Source of the DNA: an uncultured Clostridia bacterium
Lineage (GTDB): Bacteria > Bacillota > Clostridia > Oscillospirales > Ruminococcaceae
Length of the DNA: 64,000 bases
Reading direction: 5' to 3'
Assembly: GCA_947631455.1 (NCBI GenBank)
Contig: CANRLH010000006.1
Span: 52,034-116,033 of the forward strand
Part shown: piece by piece, positions 22,937 to 33,015 of the stretch
How positions within the stretch are numbered: the stretch's first letter is position 1
How the letters are laid out: each line of letters begins with the position of its first letter
The notes under the pieces: model-generated
The model's input: the letters and a program-made list of their open reading frames with translations, nothing else
What the model was told of the DNA's origin: nothing
Database searches by the model: none
Translations under genes and position numbers: made by a program

Positions 22937-23701
22937 ATGGGCCAGAAAGTAAACCCACATGGACTTCGTGTCGGAGTAATTAAGGATTGGGATTCCCGTT
23001 GGTTTGCAAATAAGTCAACTTTCGGCGATACGCTTGTTGAGGATTACAGGATCAGAGAATATATCAAAAAGACCCTATACAACGCAGGCGTTCCGAGAAT
23101 AGAGATTGAAAGATTTGCAGATAAGGTTAAGATCCACATTAACTGTGCTAAGCCGGGAATGGTAATCGGACAGAAGGGAGCTACCGTTGAAAAGCTCCGC
23201 TTAAAGCTTGAAAAGATGATAAACAAGCCGGTGACGCTCAACATCGTTGAGGTCAGACAGCCGGACTTGAACGCACAGCTTATTGCTGAGAAGATAGCGC
23301 TTGATCTTGAGAACAGAGTTTCGTTCAGGAGAGCTATGAAGCAGTCTATCGGCAGAGCAATGAAGATGGGCGCTAAGGGTATAAAGACAAGATGCTCGGG
23401 CCGTTTGGGCGGCGCTGAGATCGCAAGAGCAGAAAGCTATCACGAGGGAACTATTCCGCTTCAGACGATCCGTGCGGATATCGACTACGGTACCGCTGAG
23501 GCACACACGACCTACGGAAGGATCGGCGTAAAGGTATGGGTATACCGCGGCGAGGTTCTGAAGGGCGAGGTTCCAAGCTCTCAGAAGAGAGATTTCAAGG
23601 ATAGCAAGGATAAGCCGAGACGCCGCAGAAACGACGACAGACCAAGACGTCGCACGGGCGGCAGACCGAGAAAAGAAAATACAGAAGGAGGTAACGAATA
23701 A
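22937..23701 (+). CDS. rpsC: 30S ribosomal protein S3
   Basis: 254 residues; mRNA entry channel and helicase partner with S4 and S5. [17 protein letters not shown] opens the protein, the KH domain carries [15 protein letters not shown], and the C-terminal domain has [16 protein letters not shown] basic low-complexity tail of about 40 residues (rich in Arg, Asp, Lys) makes it longer than the E. coli protein (233). The stop overlaps the rplP start by one base. Confidence 0.98.
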   Translation: MGQKVNPHGLRVGVIKDWDSRWFANKSTFGDTLVEDYRIREYIKKTLYNAGVPRIEIERFADKVKIHINCAKPGMVIGQKGATVEKLRLKLEKMINKPVTLNIVEVRQPDLNAQLIAEKIALDLENRVSFRRAMKQSIGRAMKMGAKGIKTRCSGRLGGAEIARAESYHEGTIPLQTIRADIDYGTAEAHTTYGRIGVKVWVYRGEVLKGEVPSSQKRDFKDSKDKPRRRRNDDRPRRRTGGRPRKENTEGGNE

Positions 23702-24132
23702 TGCTACTTCCAAAGAGAGTAAAGTATCGTAAGCAGCACAGAGGACGCATGACAGGTAAGGCGCTGCGCGGAAACAAGGTTACTAACGGTGAGTACGGAC
23801 TTCAGACTCTTCAGTGCGCGTGGATAACTTCAAACCAGATAGAGGCTGCCAGAATTGCTATGACAAGATATATAAAGCGTGGCGGTCAGGTTTGGATCAA
23901 GATATTCCCCGACAAGCCGATCACAAAGAAGCCGCTTGGTACCCGTATGGGTAAAGGTAAGGGCGCTCCTGAGTTCTGGGTTGCAGTTGTTAAGCCGGGC
24001 AGAGTTATGTTCGAGATCGAGGGCGTTAGCGAGGATATCGCAAGAGAGGCTATGCGTCTTGCAGCGCACAAGCTGCCGGTAAAGTGTAAGTTTGTTAAAA
24101 GAGAAACTCAAGAAATGGGTGGTGAGCAATAA
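23701..24132 (+). CDS. rplP: 50S ribosomal protein L16
   Basis: 143 residues; organises the A-site region of 50[20 protein letters not shown] and [16 protein letters not shown] are diagnostic. Overlaps its neighbours by one base on both sides (TAATG), so the three genes are translationally coupled. Confidence 0.98.
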   Translation: MLLPKRVKYRKQHRGRMTGKALRGNKVTNGEYGLQTLQCAWITSNQIEAARIAMTRYIKRGGQVWIKIFPDKPITKKPLGTRMGKGKGAPEFWVAVVKPGRVMFEIEGVSEDIAREAMRLAAHKLPVKCKFVKRETQEMGGEQ

Positions 24133-24329
24133 TGAAGGCAAGTGAAATCAAAGAGATGACGGCTAATGAGCTTCAGGAAAAGCTTAAAGACCTAAAGCAG
24201 GAGCTATTCAACCTTCGTTTTCAGCATGCTGTAAACCAACTTGACAACCCCATGAGAATGAAGGCTGTAAAAAGGGATATTGCTCGTGTTAAGACATTCA
24301 TTCGTAAGCAAGAGTCCAGCGCTGAATAG
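24132..24329 (+). CDS. rpmC: 50S ribosomal protein L29
   Basis: 65 residues, two-helix protein near the tunnel exit. The family pattern [19 protein letters not shown] and [14 protein letters not shown] is present. Coupled to rplP by one-base overlap. Confidence 0.97.
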   Translation: MKASEIKEMTANELQEKLKDLKQELFNLRFQHAVNQLDNPMRMKAVKRDIARVKTFIRKQESSAE

Positions 24330-24346
24330 GAAAAGGAGGATTTACT

Positions 24347-24604
24347 GTGAGCGAAAGAAATCTTAGAAAAACCAGAGTGGGCAAGGTAGTTTCCAACAAG
24401 ATGGATAAGACCATAGTTGTCGCTATTGAGGACAACGTTTCTCACCCGCTGTATAAAAAGATAATCAAGAGAACTTATAAGCTGAAAGCGCACGACGAAC
24501 AGAACGTTTGCGGTATCGGCGATAAGGTCGAGGTTATGGAAACCCGCCCTCTTTCCAAGGATAAGAGATGGCGCCTTGTGAGAGTTATCGAACAGGCTAA
24601 GTAA
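24347..24604 (+). CDS. rpsQ: 30S ribosomal protein S17
   Basis: 85 residues; OB-fold protein that binds 16S rRNA early in assembly. [19 protein letters not shown] and [14 protein letters not shown] are typical. The start is GTG at 24347, with AAAGGAGG upstream. Confidence 0.98.
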   Translation: MSERNLRKTRVGKVVSNKMDKTIVVAIEDNVSHPLYKKIIKRTYKLKAHDEQNVCGIGDKVEVMETRPLSKDKRWRLVRVIEQAK

Positions 24605-24619
24605 TTATTAAAAGCATTA

Positions 24620-24657
24620 GGTTTTATAAAAGAGGATAATTCTCCTCTTTTAAAACC
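24620..24657 (+). promoter_or_regulatory. Strong hairpin between rpsQ and rplN
   Basis: TAAAAGAGGA (24627-24636) and TCCTCTTTTA (24643-24652) form a perfect 10-base stem with loop TAATTC, extended by GGTTT/AAACC. There is no following T-run, so it is more likely an RNA processing or stability element than a terminator. It sits in the only spacer over 80 bases within the spc part before secY. Confidence 0.6.
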
Positions 24658-24690
24658 GGTCTTGTAAGTTTTTGAAAGGAGGAACGCACT

Positions 24691-25059
24691 GTGATTCAAA
24701 TGCAAACTTACCTGAAGGTTGCCGACAATACAGGAGCTAAAGAGCTTATGTGCATCAGAGTATTGGGCGGATCCCGCAGAAGGTATGCAAACATCGGTGA
24801 CGTCGTGATCGCTTCTGTTAAAAAAGCAACACCGGGCGGCGTTGTTAAGAAGGGCGATGTTGTTAAAGCAGTAATCGTTCGTTCGGCCAGCGGTCTCAGA
24901 AGAGACGACGGAACTTATATCCGTTTTGATGAAAATGCTGCCGTTATCATAAGAGAAGATAAAAATCCAAGGGGAACCCGTATTTTCGGACCCGTTGCAA
25001 GAGAGCTTCGTGAGAAGGAATATATGAAAATACTTTCTCTGGCTCCGGAAGTTCTTTAA
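24691..25059 (+). CDS. rplN: 50S ribosomal protein L14
   Basis: 122 residues; intersubunit bridge protein, also the binding site of Rsf[21 protein letters not shown] and the C-terminal [14 protein letters not shown] are diagnostic. GTG start at 24691 with AAAGGAGG upstream. Confidence 0.98.
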   Translation: MIQMQTYLKVADNTGAKELMCIRVLGGSRRRYANIGDVVIASVKKATPGGVVKKGDVVKAVIVRSASGLRRDDGTYIRFDENAAVIIREDKNPRGTRIFGPVARELREKEYMKILSLAPEVL

Positions 25060-25077
25060 TTCGGAGGTGTCGTTAAG

Positions 25078-25401
25078 ATGAATAAATTACATGTGAAGAC
25101 CGGCGACACCGTAGTTGTTCTCTCCGGTAAGGAGAAGGGCAAGAAGGGCAAGATACTTCAGGTATCTCCAAAGGAGCGCAAGGTCATTATTGAGGGAATC
25201 AATATGTGCACAAAGCACGTTAAGCCCAGAAGAAGAGGCGAAGCGGGCGGTATCGTTCAGGCTGAAGCTGCTATGTATGCAAGCAAGGTCATGCCGGTTT
25301 GCCCGAAGTGCGGAAAGCCCACGAGAGTCGGTCATAAGATACTCGAGGACGGCAAAAAAGTTCGCGTTTGTAAAAATGCAAACTGCGGCGAAGAGTTTTA
25401 A
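25078..25401 (+). CDS. rplX: 50S ribosomal protein L24, zinc-ribbon variant
   Basis: 107 residues; assembly initiator of 50S. The KOW motif ([20 protein letters not shown]) opens the protein. The C-terminal part has [11 protein letters not shown] and [10 protein letters not shown], four cysteines in two CxxC-type pairs, so this copy is a zinc-binding (C+) form, unlike the cysteine-free E. coli protein. Upstream AGGTG-type site overlaps the rplN stop. Confidence 0.97.
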   Translation: MNKLHVKTGDTVVVLSGKEKGKKGKILQVSPKERKVIIEGINMCTKHVKPRRRGEAGGIVQAEAAMYASKVMPVCPKCGKPTRVGHKILEDGKKVRVCKNANCGEEF

Positions 25402-25416
25402 TCAGGAGGAGTTAAG

Positions 25417-25962
25417 ATGTCTGCAAATTTAAAAGAACTGTATGTTAGCAGCGTAGCTCCTGCTATGATGAAAAAATTTGGCTACAAAAATGTTATGCAG
25501 ATCCCTAAGCTTGATAAGGTAGTAGTAAATGTAGCCTGCGGAGAGGCAAAGGACAATTCTAAGATAGTTGACGCTATAATGTCTGATCTTGCCGCTATCA
25601 CAGGTCAGAAGCCGATTGCCTGCAAGGCTAAAAAGTCGGTTGCTAACTTCAAGCTTCGTGACGGACAGATCATCGGCGTTAAGGTAACGCTGAGAGCGGA
25701 CAGAATGTATGAGTTCGTTGACAGACTTTTTAATGTCGCTTTTCCGCGTGTCCGTGACTTCAGAGGCATCAACCCGAACTCGTTCGACGGAAGGGGAAAT
25801 TACTCAACGGGAATCAAGGAACAGTTGATTTTCCCAGAAATAGAGTACGATAAGATCGATAAGGTTCGCGGTATGGACATTAACTTTATCACAACTGCTA
25901 AAACTGATGAAGAGGCAAAGGAGCTCCTTTCTCTGATGGGCGCACCCTTTGCTGATAAGTAA
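25417..25962 (+). CDS. rplE: 50S ribosomal protein L5
   Basis: 181 residues; binds 5S rRNA and P-site t[43 protein letters not shown] and [20 protein letters not shown] are family signatures. AGGAGG precedes the ATG by 8 bases. Confidence 0.98.
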   Translation: MSANLKELYVSSVAPAMMKKFGYKNVMQIPKLDKVVVNVACGEAKDNSKIVDAIMSDLAAITGQKPIACKAKKSVANFKLRDGQIIGVKVTLRADRMYEFVDRLFNVAFPRVRDFRGINPNSFDGRGNYSTGIKEQLIFPEIEYDKIDKVRGMDINFITTAKTDEEAKELLSLMGAPFADK

Positions 25963-25985
25963 GAAATAAAGAGGAGGAAATAAGT

Positions 25986-26171
25986 ATGGCTAAGAAGGCT
26001 ATGATAAACAAACAGCAGGCGGCGCCTAAATTTTCGACTCGTTCTTACAACAGATGTAAGATCTGCGGAAGACCGCATGCTTATCTCAGAAAGTTCGGCA
26101 TTTGCCGTATTTGCTTCAGAGAGCTCGCGCATGACGGTCAGATCCCGGGAGTTAAGAAGGCAAGCTGGTAA
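25986..26171 (+). CDS. rpsN: 30S ribosomal protein S14, zinc type Z
   Basis: 61 residues, the short zinc form. Cysteines in [20 protein letters not shown] make the two CxxC pairs, and the C-terminus [11 protein letters not shown] is exact for type Z. GAGGAGG precedes the ATG. Confidence 0.98.
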   Translation: MAKKAMINKQQAAPKFSTRSYNRCKICGRPHAYLRKFGICRICFRELAHDGQIPGVKKASW

Positions 26172-26204
26172 AGAGATTTATTTTATAAAAGGAGGTTAAC
26201 TAGC

Positions 26205-26603
26205 ATGCAAATTACTGATACAATAGCTGATTTATTGACCAGAATTCGTAATGCAAGTTCTGCAAAGCACGCAACAGTTGACGTTCCTGCATCTAATATG
26301 AAAAAGTCCATAACGCAGATCCTTGTTGACGAGGGTTACGTAAAGGACTATCAGTTCATTGAAGACGGAAAGCAGGGTATCATTAGAATTACTCTAAAAT
26401 ATGACGAGAACAACTCACCGATCATTTCAGGACTTAGAAGAGTTTCCAAGCCGGGACTCAGAATTTACTCAAGCTGTGAGGAAATGCCTAAGGTAATGAA
26501 AGGACTAGGCGTAGCAATCATCTCTACTTCAAAGGGTGTTGTTACCGACAAAAAGGCAAGAGAGCTTAATGTCGGAGGAGAAGTTCTTGCATTTGTCTGG
26601 TAA
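26205..26603 (+). CDS. rpsH: 30S ribosomal protein S8
   Basis: 132 residues; binds helix 21 of 16S rRNA and in E. coli represses the spc operon. [15 protein letters not shown] and the C-terminal [20 protein letters not shown] are diagnostic. AGGAGG upstream. Confidence 0.98.
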   Translation: MQITDTIADLLTRIRNASSAKHATVDVPASNMKKSITQILVDEGYVKDYQFIEDGKQGIIRITLKYDENNSPIISGLRRVSKPGLRIYSSCEEMPKVMKGLGVAIISTSKGVVTDKKARELNVGGEVLAFVW

Positions 26604-26617
26604 GGAGGACTAAGATT

Positions 26618-27163
26618 ATGTCGAGAATCGGTAATAAGCCAATTAGTGTTCCCGCCGGAGTGGATGTCAGCATTTCTGATGGTAACGCAGTTACTGTTAA
26701 GGGCCCTAAGGGAACGCTTACTAAGAATTTTCACAGTGATATCATTATCACCTGTGAGGGAGGAGAGGTAAAGGTTGCCCGTCCTTCCGATGATAAGTTT
26801 CACAAGTCGCTTCACGGATTGACAAGAACGCTTGTAAGCAACATGATCGAGGGTGTGACAAACGGATATTCCAAGACTCTTGAGATCGAGGGAGTTGGAT
26901 ACAGAGCCGCTAAACAGGGAAAAAACCTTGTTATGAACCTGGGCTTTTCACATCAGGTAATTATGTCGGAGATTGACGGGATAACAATCGACGTTCCTGC
27001 TCCGAACAAGATCGTTGTAAACGGAATCGACAAGCAAAGAGTTGGTCAGTACGCAAGCGAGATCCGCGAAAAGCGCCCGCCGGAGCCTTATAAGGGCAAG
27101 GGTATTCGTTACGAAGGTGAGAGGATCATTCGTAAAGAAGGAAAAGCCGGTAAGGGTAAATAA
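26618..27163 (+). CDS. rplF: 50S ribosomal protein L6
   Basis: 181 residues; near the factor-binding site. [22 protein letters not shown], and the C-terminal [16 protein letters not shown] with its basic tail are typical. AAGGAGG precedes the ATG. Confidence 0.98.
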   Translation: MSRIGNKPISVPAGVDVSISDGNAVTVKGPKGTLTKNFHSDIIITCEGGEVKVARPSDDKFHKSLHGLTRTLVSNMIEGVTNGYSKTLEIEGVGYRAAKQGKNLVMNLGFSHQVIMSEIDGITIDVPAPNKIVVNGIDKQRVGQYASEIREKRPPEPYKGKGIRYEGERIIRKEGKAGKGK

Positions 27164-27184
27164 GAGAAGGGAGTGTAAAATACT

Positions 27185-27541
27185 ATGGTTAAAAAGGCTG
27201 ATAAAGCATTGGCTAGAGCTAAAAGACACGCTAAAGTCCGCAAGAAAATTGCAGGAACTGCTCAGTGTCCCCGTTTGAGTGTATTTCGCTCCGCTAAGCA
27301 TATATACGCACAGATAATCGATGACGAAAACGGCGCAACGCTTGCATCTGCGTCTTCACTTTCTTTAAAGCTCGAGGACGGCGGAAACAAGGAGGGCGCT
27401 AAGAAGGTCGGCGAGGCTATCGCAAAGGCTTGTTCTGACAAGGGTATAGACACCGTTGTGTTTGACAGGGGAGGATACCTCTATCACGGAAGAGTCAAAG
27501 AGCTCGCTGACGGCGCTCGTGAGGGCGGACTAAAGTTCTGA
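27185..27541 (+). CDS. rplR: 50S ribosomal protein L18
   Basis: 118 residues; binds 5S rRNA with L5. [35 protein letters not shown] and the C-terminal [20 protein letters not shown] match the family. Confidence 0.98.
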   Translation: MVKKADKALARAKRHAKVRKKIAGTAQCPRLSVFRSAKHIYAQIIDDENGATLASASSLSLKLEDGGNKEGAKKVGEAIAKACSDKGIDTVVFDRGGYLYHGRVKELADGAREGGLKF

Positions 27542-27596
27542 GAAATAATTTGTGCAGCACAGTTATACTGTGAAAGTTTATAAGGAGGTAATACTT

Positions 27597-28097
27597 TTGG
27601 CTTTAATAGATGCTTCTAATATGGAACTTACAGAAAAGGTTGTCGCTATTAACATGGTATCTAAAACCGTTAAGGGCGGACGCATCAGAAAGTTCTCAGC
27701 TCTTATTGTAGTCGGCGACGGAAACGGAATCGTTGGATTTGGTCTCGGAAAATCAAGCGAAGTTCCGGACGCTATCCGCAAGGGAATCGAGGACGCTAAG
27801 AAAAACCTTATCAGGGTTTCATTAAAGGGTACAACTATCCCCCACGAAGTAGTAGGCGCTTTCGGCGCGGGCAGAGTTTTGATGAGACCTGCTGCGCCCG
27901 GTACCGGAGTAATCGCCGGGGGTCCTGTCAGAGCGGTTGTCGAAATGGCGGGAATCAAGGATATCAGAACAAAGTCTCTTCGTTCAAACAATCCTTGCAA
28001 CGTAGTAAGAGCTACGATAAACGGCCTTGCATCTGTAAACTCCGCTGAGGAGGTTGCGGCAAAAAGAGGCAAGACGGTTAAAGAAATACTTGGCTAA
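27597..28097 (+). CDS. rpsE: 30S ribosomal protein S5
   Basis: 166 residues; decoding accuracy and mRNA helicase activity with S3 and S4. [20 protein letters not shown] and [20 protein letters not shown] mark the family. The start is TTG at 27597, chosen because AAGGAGG (27582-27588) lies 8 bases upstream and the product length is then normal; the ATG at 27552 lies before the binding site. A rare TTG start may lower S5 translation. Confidence 0.97.
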   Translation: MALIDASNMELTEKVVAINMVSKTVKGGRIRKFSALIVVGDGNGIVGFGLGKSSEVPDAIRKGIEDAKKNLIRVSLKGTTIPHEVVGAFGAGRVLMRPAAPGTGVIAGGPVRAVVEMAGIKDIRTKSLRSNNPCNVVRATINGLASVNSAEEVAAKRGKTVKEILG

Positions 28098-28111
28098 GGA
28101 GGACTTTTAAA

Positions 28112-28291
28112 ATGGCAAATCTAAAAATTACATTGGTTAAGAGCCTTAACTCTAAAACCGAGAACCAGATTGCTACTGCCCGTTCTCTTGGTCTGAGGAA
28201 AATAGGTGCGGTAACAATTCAACCTGATAACGCACAGACACAAGGTAAAATTAAGAAGATCGCGCATCTGATTAAGGTTACCGAAGCGTGA
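28112..28291 (+). CDS. rpmD: 50S ribosomal protein L30
   Basis: A 59-codon gene between rpsE and rplO. It begins MANLKITLVKSLNSKTENQI and continues ATARSLGLRKIGAVTIQ, the L30 pattern, ending IKKIAHLIKVTEA. AAGGAGGAC lies 8 bases upstream. It fits the conserved S5-L30-L15 order. Confidence 0.96.
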   Translation: MANLKITLVKSLNSKTENQIATARSLGLRKIGAVTIQPDNAQTQGKIKKIAHLIKVTEA

Positions 28292-28310
28292 TTAGGGAGG
28301 TGCAGATTTA

Positions 28311-28751
28311 ATGAAATTACATGAACTTTCACCCGCCGCAGGCTCTGTGAAGGAAGCTAAGAGAATCGGCAGAGGCCACGGCTCGGGACAGGGTAAGACC
28401 GCAGGCAAAGGACATAAGGGTCAGAAGGCCCGTTCAGGCGGCGGAATCAGACCCGGATTTGAAGGAGGACAGACTTCTCTTGCAAGAAGAACCCCTAAGA
28501 GAGGATTCAACAACATCTTTGCAAAGAAGTTCGCGACAGTAAACGTAAGCGACCTTGAGAAATTTAATGACGGAATCACAGTTGACGAGGAGCTTCTGAA
28601 GGCGTCCGGTTTAGTAAAAGGCAGATATGACGCCGTTAAGATTCTGGGTAATGGAACTTTTTCTAAGAAAATTACCGTAAAGGCGGACGCTTTTACAAAG
28701 GCGGCCGTTGAAAAGATTGAAAAGGCAGGCGGAAAGGCTGAGGTGATCTAA
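28311..28751 (+). CDS. rplO: 50S ribosomal protein L15
   Basis: 146 residues. The Gly-rich basic N-terminal arm ([37 protein letters not shown]) threads into 23S rRNA; the C-terminal domain ends [12 protein letters not shown]. The stop is 2 bases from the secY GTG start, so the genes are coupled. Confidence 0.98.
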   Translation: MKLHELSPAAGSVKEAKRIGRGHGSGQGKTAGKGHKGQKARSGGGIRPGFEGGQTSLARRTPKRGFNNIFAKKFATVNVSDLEKFNDGITVDEELLKASGLVKGRYDAVKILGNGTFSKKITVKADAFTKAAVEKIEKAGGKAEVI

Positions 28752-28753
28752 AA

Positions 28754-30073
28754 GTGTTACAGACTTTAAGAAACGCATGGAAAGTTGCGGACCTCAGAAA
28801 AAAGATATTATTTACACTTTTGATAATCGTCATTTACCGTATTGGTTCTGCCATTCCGGTACCGTATCTTGAACAGGGTACGATCCAGGACTGGTTCAAC
28901 TCAACCGGTGATACGGGTAACTTCTTTAACTACCTTAATATGTTATCCGGTGGCGCTTTTTCAAAGGCAACACTTTTGTGTCTGTCGATATCGCCGTATA
29001 TCAATGCGTCGATTATCATTCAGCTTTTGACCTATGCTATTCCTCCGCTGGAGAGAATGTCAAAGGAAGGTCAGGAGGGCAGAAAGAAGATCAACAGAAT
29101 AACCCGTTACACCGCTTTCGGTATTGCGCTGTTTCAGGGCTGGGCTTATTATCTCACCCTTAAAAATTCAGCGCATGCTGTCAAGTATACATCGGGATTT
29201 TCCGGAATCTTCGCAGCTGCCGTTATAATAGGCTGTTTTGTTGCAGGCTCGGCATTTATTATCTGGTTGGGCGATCAGATAAACGACAAGGGTATCGGAA
29301 ACGGCATCTCAATGATCCTTTTTGCCGGTATTATTGCAAGAGGCCCTGAGGCTATCCTGTATATGATCGAGCTTTTGAGAACGGGCGAGATGAGATATAT
29401 CATCTTCGTGCCGGTAGTTATAATCATATTCATTCTTATGATTGCATTTATTATCTTTATGGATAATGCAGAGAGAAGAATTCCCATTCAATATGCTAAA
29501 AGAGTCGTAGGAAGAAAAATGTACGGCGGACAGAATTCGTATATCCCCGTAAAGGTTGCAATGAGCGGCGTTCTGCCTATTATCTTTGCGATGTCGTTTA
29601 TGTCACTTCCGTCAACTCTTGAGCTGTTTATCGCAAGACCGACCAATCCTACGGGATTTTGGCAGAACTTTTACGTCGGACTGCTCAATTGGTTCAGCAC
29701 AGACAGCATTTTCTATGCGGTGCTGTACTTCCTGCTTATCATAGGATTTAACTATTTCTATGTTTCAATGCAGTACAATCCAATTGAAATAGCTAACAAT
29801 CTGCGTCAGAACAACGGAGGAATTCCGGGAATCCGTCCCGGTAAGCCGACCAGCGACTTCATCAAAAGGGTTTTATCAAAGATCACGCTTGTCGGAGCTA
29901 TATTCCTCGGAATTATCGCTATATTCCCGATATTCTTTGCAAAGTTCTCGGGAATCAGCGGAATCGCTATGGGAGGTACTTCTATCCTCATTATCGTAAG
30001 CGTATCGCTTGAAACCGTTCGTACACTTGAGTCACAGATGATGATGCGTCATCACAAGGGATTCTTGGAATAA
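28754..30073 (+). CDS. secY: Preprotein translocase subunit SecY
   Basis: 439-residue, ten-helix core of the Sec channel in the cytoplasmic membrane. Family markers are [20 protein letters not shown], the plug-adjacent [29 protein letters not shown]-type [17 protein letters not shown] and the C-terminal loop [12 protein letters not shown]. The start is GTG at 28754, supported by AGGTGAT inside the end of rplO. It is followed by adk at 20 bases. Confidence 0.98.
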   Translation: MLQTLRNAWKVADLRKKILFTLLIIVIYRIGSAIPVPYLEQGTIQDWFNSTGDTGNFFNYLNMLSGGAFSKATLLCLSISPYINASIIIQLLTYAIPPLERMSKEGQEGRKKINRITRYTAFGIALFQGWAYYLTLKNSAHAVKYTSGFSGIFAAAVIIGCFVAGSAFIIWLGDQINDKGIGNGISMILFAGIIARGPEAILYMIELLRTGEMRYIIFVPVVIIIFILMIAFIIFMDNAERRIPIQYAKRVVGRKMYGGQNSYIPVKVAMSGVLPIIFAMSFMSLPSTLELFIARPTNPTGFWQNFYVGLLNWFSTDSIFYAVLYFLLIIGFNYFYVSMQYNPIEIANNLRQNNGGIPGIRPGKPTSDFIKRVLSKITLVGAIFLGIIAIFPIFFAKFSGISGIAMGGTSILIIVSVSLETVRTLESQMMMRHHKGFLE

Positions 30074-30093
30074 CGACCGAAAGGAAAGTGACT

Positions 30094-30726
30094 ATGAATC
30101 TTATTCTTTTAGGAGCGCCCGGCGCTGGAAAGGGTACGCAGGCAGAGGTCATTTGCGAAGCGCTTAAGATCCCGACGATCTCGACCGGAAATATGCTGAG
30201 AGCTGCCGTTAAAAACGGAACCAAGAGCGGTCTTGAGGCTAAAGGTTATATGGACAGCGGAAAGCTTGTTCCGGATGAGGTAGTTATCGGAATCCTTAAG
30301 GACAGGATCGCTGAGGATGACTGTAAAAACGGTTTTATACTTGACGGCTTTCCGAGAACGGTTCCTCAGGCTGAGGCTCTTGACAGTATGGGCGTTACGA
30401 TCGACAAGGTCGTAGAGATTTACGTTCCCGATGAAAAGATCAAGCAGAGGCTTTCGGGAAGAAGAGTTTGCGAAGGCTGTGGAAATTCCTATCACGTTGA
30501 CTTCAAGCCGACAAAGGTCGAGGGCATTTGTGATGCCTGCGGGGCAAAGACAGTCATCCGCAAGGACGACGAGCCCGCAACGGTTGAGTCCAGACTAAAG
30601 ATATACCACGAGCAGACCGCTCCGCTTAAGGGCTATTACCAAGCGCAGGGAAAGCTTGTAACGGTAGAGGGACAGGAAGAGGTAAAGGAAACCTCACGCC
30701 TTACACTTGAAGCTATAAACGGCTAA
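30094..30726 (+). CDS. adk: Adenylate kinase, zinc LID type
   Basis: Converts ATP and AMP to two ADP. The P-loop [11 protein letters not shown] is at residues 6-16, FILDGFPRT is the AMP site, and the LID domain has [10 protein letters not shown] with a second pair CDACG, four cysteines binding zinc as in Gram-positive enzymes. 210 residues. ATG 30094 is chosen; the GTG 6 bases upstream leaves no room for the AAGGAAA binding site. It is in the usual place between secY and map. Confidence 0.97.
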   Translation: MNLILLGAPGAGKGTQAEVICEALKIPTISTGNMLRAAVKNGTKSGLEAKGYMDSGKLVPDEVVIGILKDRIAEDDCKNGFILDGFPRTVPQAEALDSMGVTIDKVVEIYVPDEKIKQRLSGRRVCEGCGNSYHVDFKPTKVEGICDACGAKTVIRKDDEPATVESRLKIYHEQTAPLKGYYQAQGKLVTVEGQEEVKETSRLTLEAING

Positions 30727-30739
30727 AGGAAGCGTTTAG

Positions 30740-31495
30740 ATGATTTCTGTAAAATCAGATAAAGAAATCGAAATGATGAAAAAAGCGGGTAGGATCACCG
30801 GAGGTGCCTTAAGGCATGCGGGTGAAATGATCACCCCCGGAATGACTACTTATGAACTTGACAAAATCATTCACAGATATATAGTCTCGCACGGAGCAGT
30901 GCCGTCCTTTTTGGGGTACGGCGGATTTCCGGGAAGCGCTTGTATATCGGTAAACGATGAGGTCATACACGGGATCCCCGGCCCCAGAAAGCTTGAGGAG
31001 GGGGACATCGTTTCGGTCGACGTGGGAGCTTATATCGACGGCTTTCACGGGGATAGCTGTAAAACCTTTGCCGTTGGAAAAATAAGCAACGAGGCAAAGG
31101 CTTTGATGAAATCTACCGAGGAGAGCTTATATATGGCTATTGCTATGGCAAAGCCGGGAGTAAGACTCGGGGATATAGGATATGCTATCCAGAAATATAA
31201 CGAGGACAACGGATACTCCGTGGTAAGACAGTTTGTCGGACACGGAGTGGGAAGAGACCTTCACGAGGACCCTGAGGTTCCGAATTACGGAAGGCAGGGC
31301 AGAGGCGTTCGACTTACTGAGGGCATGGTTATCGCTATTGAGCCTATGATCAATCTGGGCACGGAGAAGATTTATGTTATGCCCGATGAGTGGACGGTAA
31401 GAACCACTGACGGTAAGTTGTCGGCTCACTTTGAGCATACAATCGCCATCACTGAGAAAGGAGCGGTTATTCTGACCGATCCCGATATAGGCTGA
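30740..31495 (+). CDS. map: Methionine aminopeptidase, type I
   Basis: 251 residues; removes the initiator Met from nascent proteins with two divalent metals. Expected ligands are visible: Asp in VSVDVGAYIDGFHGD (two), His in FVGHGVGRDLHEDP, Glu in AIEPMIN and Glu in HFEHTI. His of NDEVIHGIPG lines the active site. It follows adk by 13 bases. Confidence 0.97.
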   Translation: MISVKSDKEIEMMKKAGRITGGALRHAGEMITPGMTTYELDKIIHRYIVSHGAVPSFLGYGGFPGSACISVNDEVIHGIPGPRKLEEGDIVSVDVGAYIDGFHGDSCKTFAVGKISNEAKALMKSTEESLYMAIAMAKPGVRLGDIGYAIQKYNEDNGYSVVRQFVGHGVGRDLHEDPEVPNYGRQGRGVRLTEGMVIAIEPMINLGTEKIYVMPDEWTVRTTDGKLSAHFEHTIAITEKGAVILTDPDIG

Positions 31496-31541
31496 GGCGT
31501 TGTTTAATAAATAAGATCTGTATATGCGCTTTGCGTCAGGT

Positions 31542-31690
31542 CGTAACAAAAGCCTTGATTCGTTGCGGTAGAGGCTTACGACGGCTTTGCTTAGCTTTGC
31601 AAGGAACATTTCACCCTGACATCATTAGCGATATAGGATCTTTAAGCTAAACAGGTGTTGAGTGAGTTTATAACCCGAAACATAACTCAA
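31542..31690 (+). promoter_or_regulatory. Structured leader before infA
   Basis: The 231-base map-infA gap contains CGTAA-CAAA-AGCCT (31542-31555) pairing with AGGCTTACG (31572-31580), and TTGAGT (31658-31663) pairing with ACTCAA (31685-31690). No ORF is credible. Many Clostridia have a small KOW-domain gene here; it is absent. Confidence 0.45.
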
Positions 31691-31726
31691 TCAGACCACC
31701 AACCTAAAAGGGGTGTGTAAGCGAAT

Positions 31727-31948
31727 ATGTCAAAAAGCGATGCTATCGAGGTTGAAGGTATTGTCAAGGAGGCTTTAAGAAACACAACATTCAGAGTTGA
31801 GCTTCAAAACGGCCATGAGATCCTTGCTCATATTTCCGGTAAACTGAGAACAAATTACATTCGTATCGTTCCCGGTGATAAGGTAACGGTCGAAATGTCG
31901 CCTTATGATTTGACTAAGGGAAGAATTACCTGGCGTTCCAAGGAATAA
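31727..31948 (+). CDS. infA: Translation initiation factor IF-1
   Basis: 73 residues, S1-like OB fold ([46 protein letters not shown]-type end). Binds the 30S A site during initiation. AAAAGGGGTGTG precedes the ATG at 31727. Confidence 0.97.
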   Translation: MSKSDAIEVEGIVKEALRNTTFRVELQNGHEILAHISGKLRTNYIRIVPGDKVTVEMSPYDLTKGRITWRSKE

Positions 31949-32010
31949 CGGGTACACACGTATAAGAAAGCGCATTTACGCTTTCGGGTATATTAAAAGG
32001 AGGTATTTCA

Positions 32011-32124
32011 ATGAAAGTAAGACCTTCAGTTAAGCCTATTTGTGAAAAGTGCAAGATCATCAAGAGAAAGGGTAAAGTAATGGTTATTTGCCAGAACCCT
32101 AAGCACAAGCAAAGACAAGGCTAA
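32011..32124 (+). CDS. rpmJ: 50S ribosomal protein L36, zinc type
   Basis: A 37-codon gene between infA and rps[21 protein letters not shown], ending [10 protein letters not shown]. Cys11, Cys14, Cys27 and His32 bind zinc. AAAAGGAGG lies about 8 bases before the ATG. Confidence 0.97.
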   Translation: MKVRPSVKPICEKCKIIKRKGKVMVICQNPKHKQRQG

Positions 32125-32152
32125 CTTAAAAAAATGGAGGTGCAGCTAATTT

Positions 32153-32521
32153 ATGGCTCGTATTGCTGGTATTGACCTTCCTAGAGAAAAGAGAGTTGAA
32201 GCAGGACTCACTTACATCTACGGAATCGGTCCGAACATCGCAAAAAAGATCTTAAAGGAAACCGGCGTTAACCCTGATACCAGAGTTAAAGACCTTTCCG
32301 AGGACGACGTTGCTAAGCTTCGTGAGTATATCGATAAGAATCTCACCGTTGAGGGCGACCTGAGAAGAAATGTCGCTCTTAATATCAAGAGACTTGTTGA
32401 AATCGGTTGCTACAGGGGAGTTCGCCACAGAAAAGGGCTTCCTGTAAGAGGACAGAGAACTAAGACTAACGCAAGAACACGCAAGGGTCCTAAGAAGACC
32501 ATTGCCAACAAGAAAAAGTAA
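32153..32521 (+). CDS. rpsM: 30S ribosomal protein S13
   Basis: 122 residues; bridges to 50S and contacts P-site t[23 protein letters not shown] and [19 protein letters not shown] are diagnostic. GGAGGTG precedes the ATG. Confidence 0.98.
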   Translation: MARIAGIDLPREKRVEAGLTYIYGIGPNIAKKILKETGVNPDTRVKDLSEDDVAKLREYIDKNLTVEGDLRRNVALNIKRLVEIGCYRGVRHRKGLPVRGQRTKTNARTRKGPKKTIANKKK

Positions 32522-32536
32522 GGAGGGATATAGAAC

Positions 32537-32932
32537 ATGGCTCAACCAAAGAAAAAGGTTATTCGTCGTCGTAAGGACAGAAAGAATATTGAACAGGGAC
32601 AGGTTCATATCCAGTCTACTTTCAATAACACAATAGTTACTATCACAGATATGCAGGGAAATGCTATCTCGTGGGCTTCCGCAGGCGGACTGGGCTTCAG
32701 GGGCTCAAAAAAGTCTACGCCGTTTGCTGCACAGACTGCGGCTGAAACCGCCGCAAGAGCTGCAAAGGAGCATGGACTCAAGTCGGTCGAAGTTTATGTT
32801 AAGGGACCGGGCGCAGGAAGAGAAGCCGCTATAAGAGCGCTTCAGACTGAGGAACTTGAGGTAAGACTTATCAAGGATGTTACTCCTATTCCTCACAACG
32901 GATGCCGTCCGCCTAAGAGAAGAAGAGTATAA
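32537..32932 (+). CDS. rpsK: 30S ribosomal protein S11
   Basis: 131 residues; platform of the 30S subunit. [30 protein letters not shown] and the end [18 protein letters not shown] are exact for the family. Confidence 0.98.
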   Translation: MAQPKKKVIRRRKDRKNIEQGQVHIQSTFNNTIVTITDMQGNAISWASAGGLGFRGSKKSTPFAAQTAAETAARAAKEHGLKSVEVYVKGPGAGREAAIRALQTEELEVRLIKDVTPIPHNGCRPPKRRRV

Positions 32933-32940
32933 CAACAAAA

Positions 32941-32995
32941 CCAAGTTTTAAGTTTACTTGGCGTCCGATAAAAGGATTAAGATCGGATATTTTTT
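32941..32995 (+). promoter_or_regulatory. Tandem hairpins and attenuator-like element before rpsD
   Basis: CCAAGT (32941-32946) / ACTTGG (32956-32961), then TCCGAT (32964-32969) / ATCGGA (32982-32987) followed by TATTTTTT. The second has the form of an intrinsic terminator inside the operon, directly upstream of the S4 gene. Confidence 0.55.
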
Positions 32996-33015
32996 AAAAA
33001 ACGGAGGATTTTACT

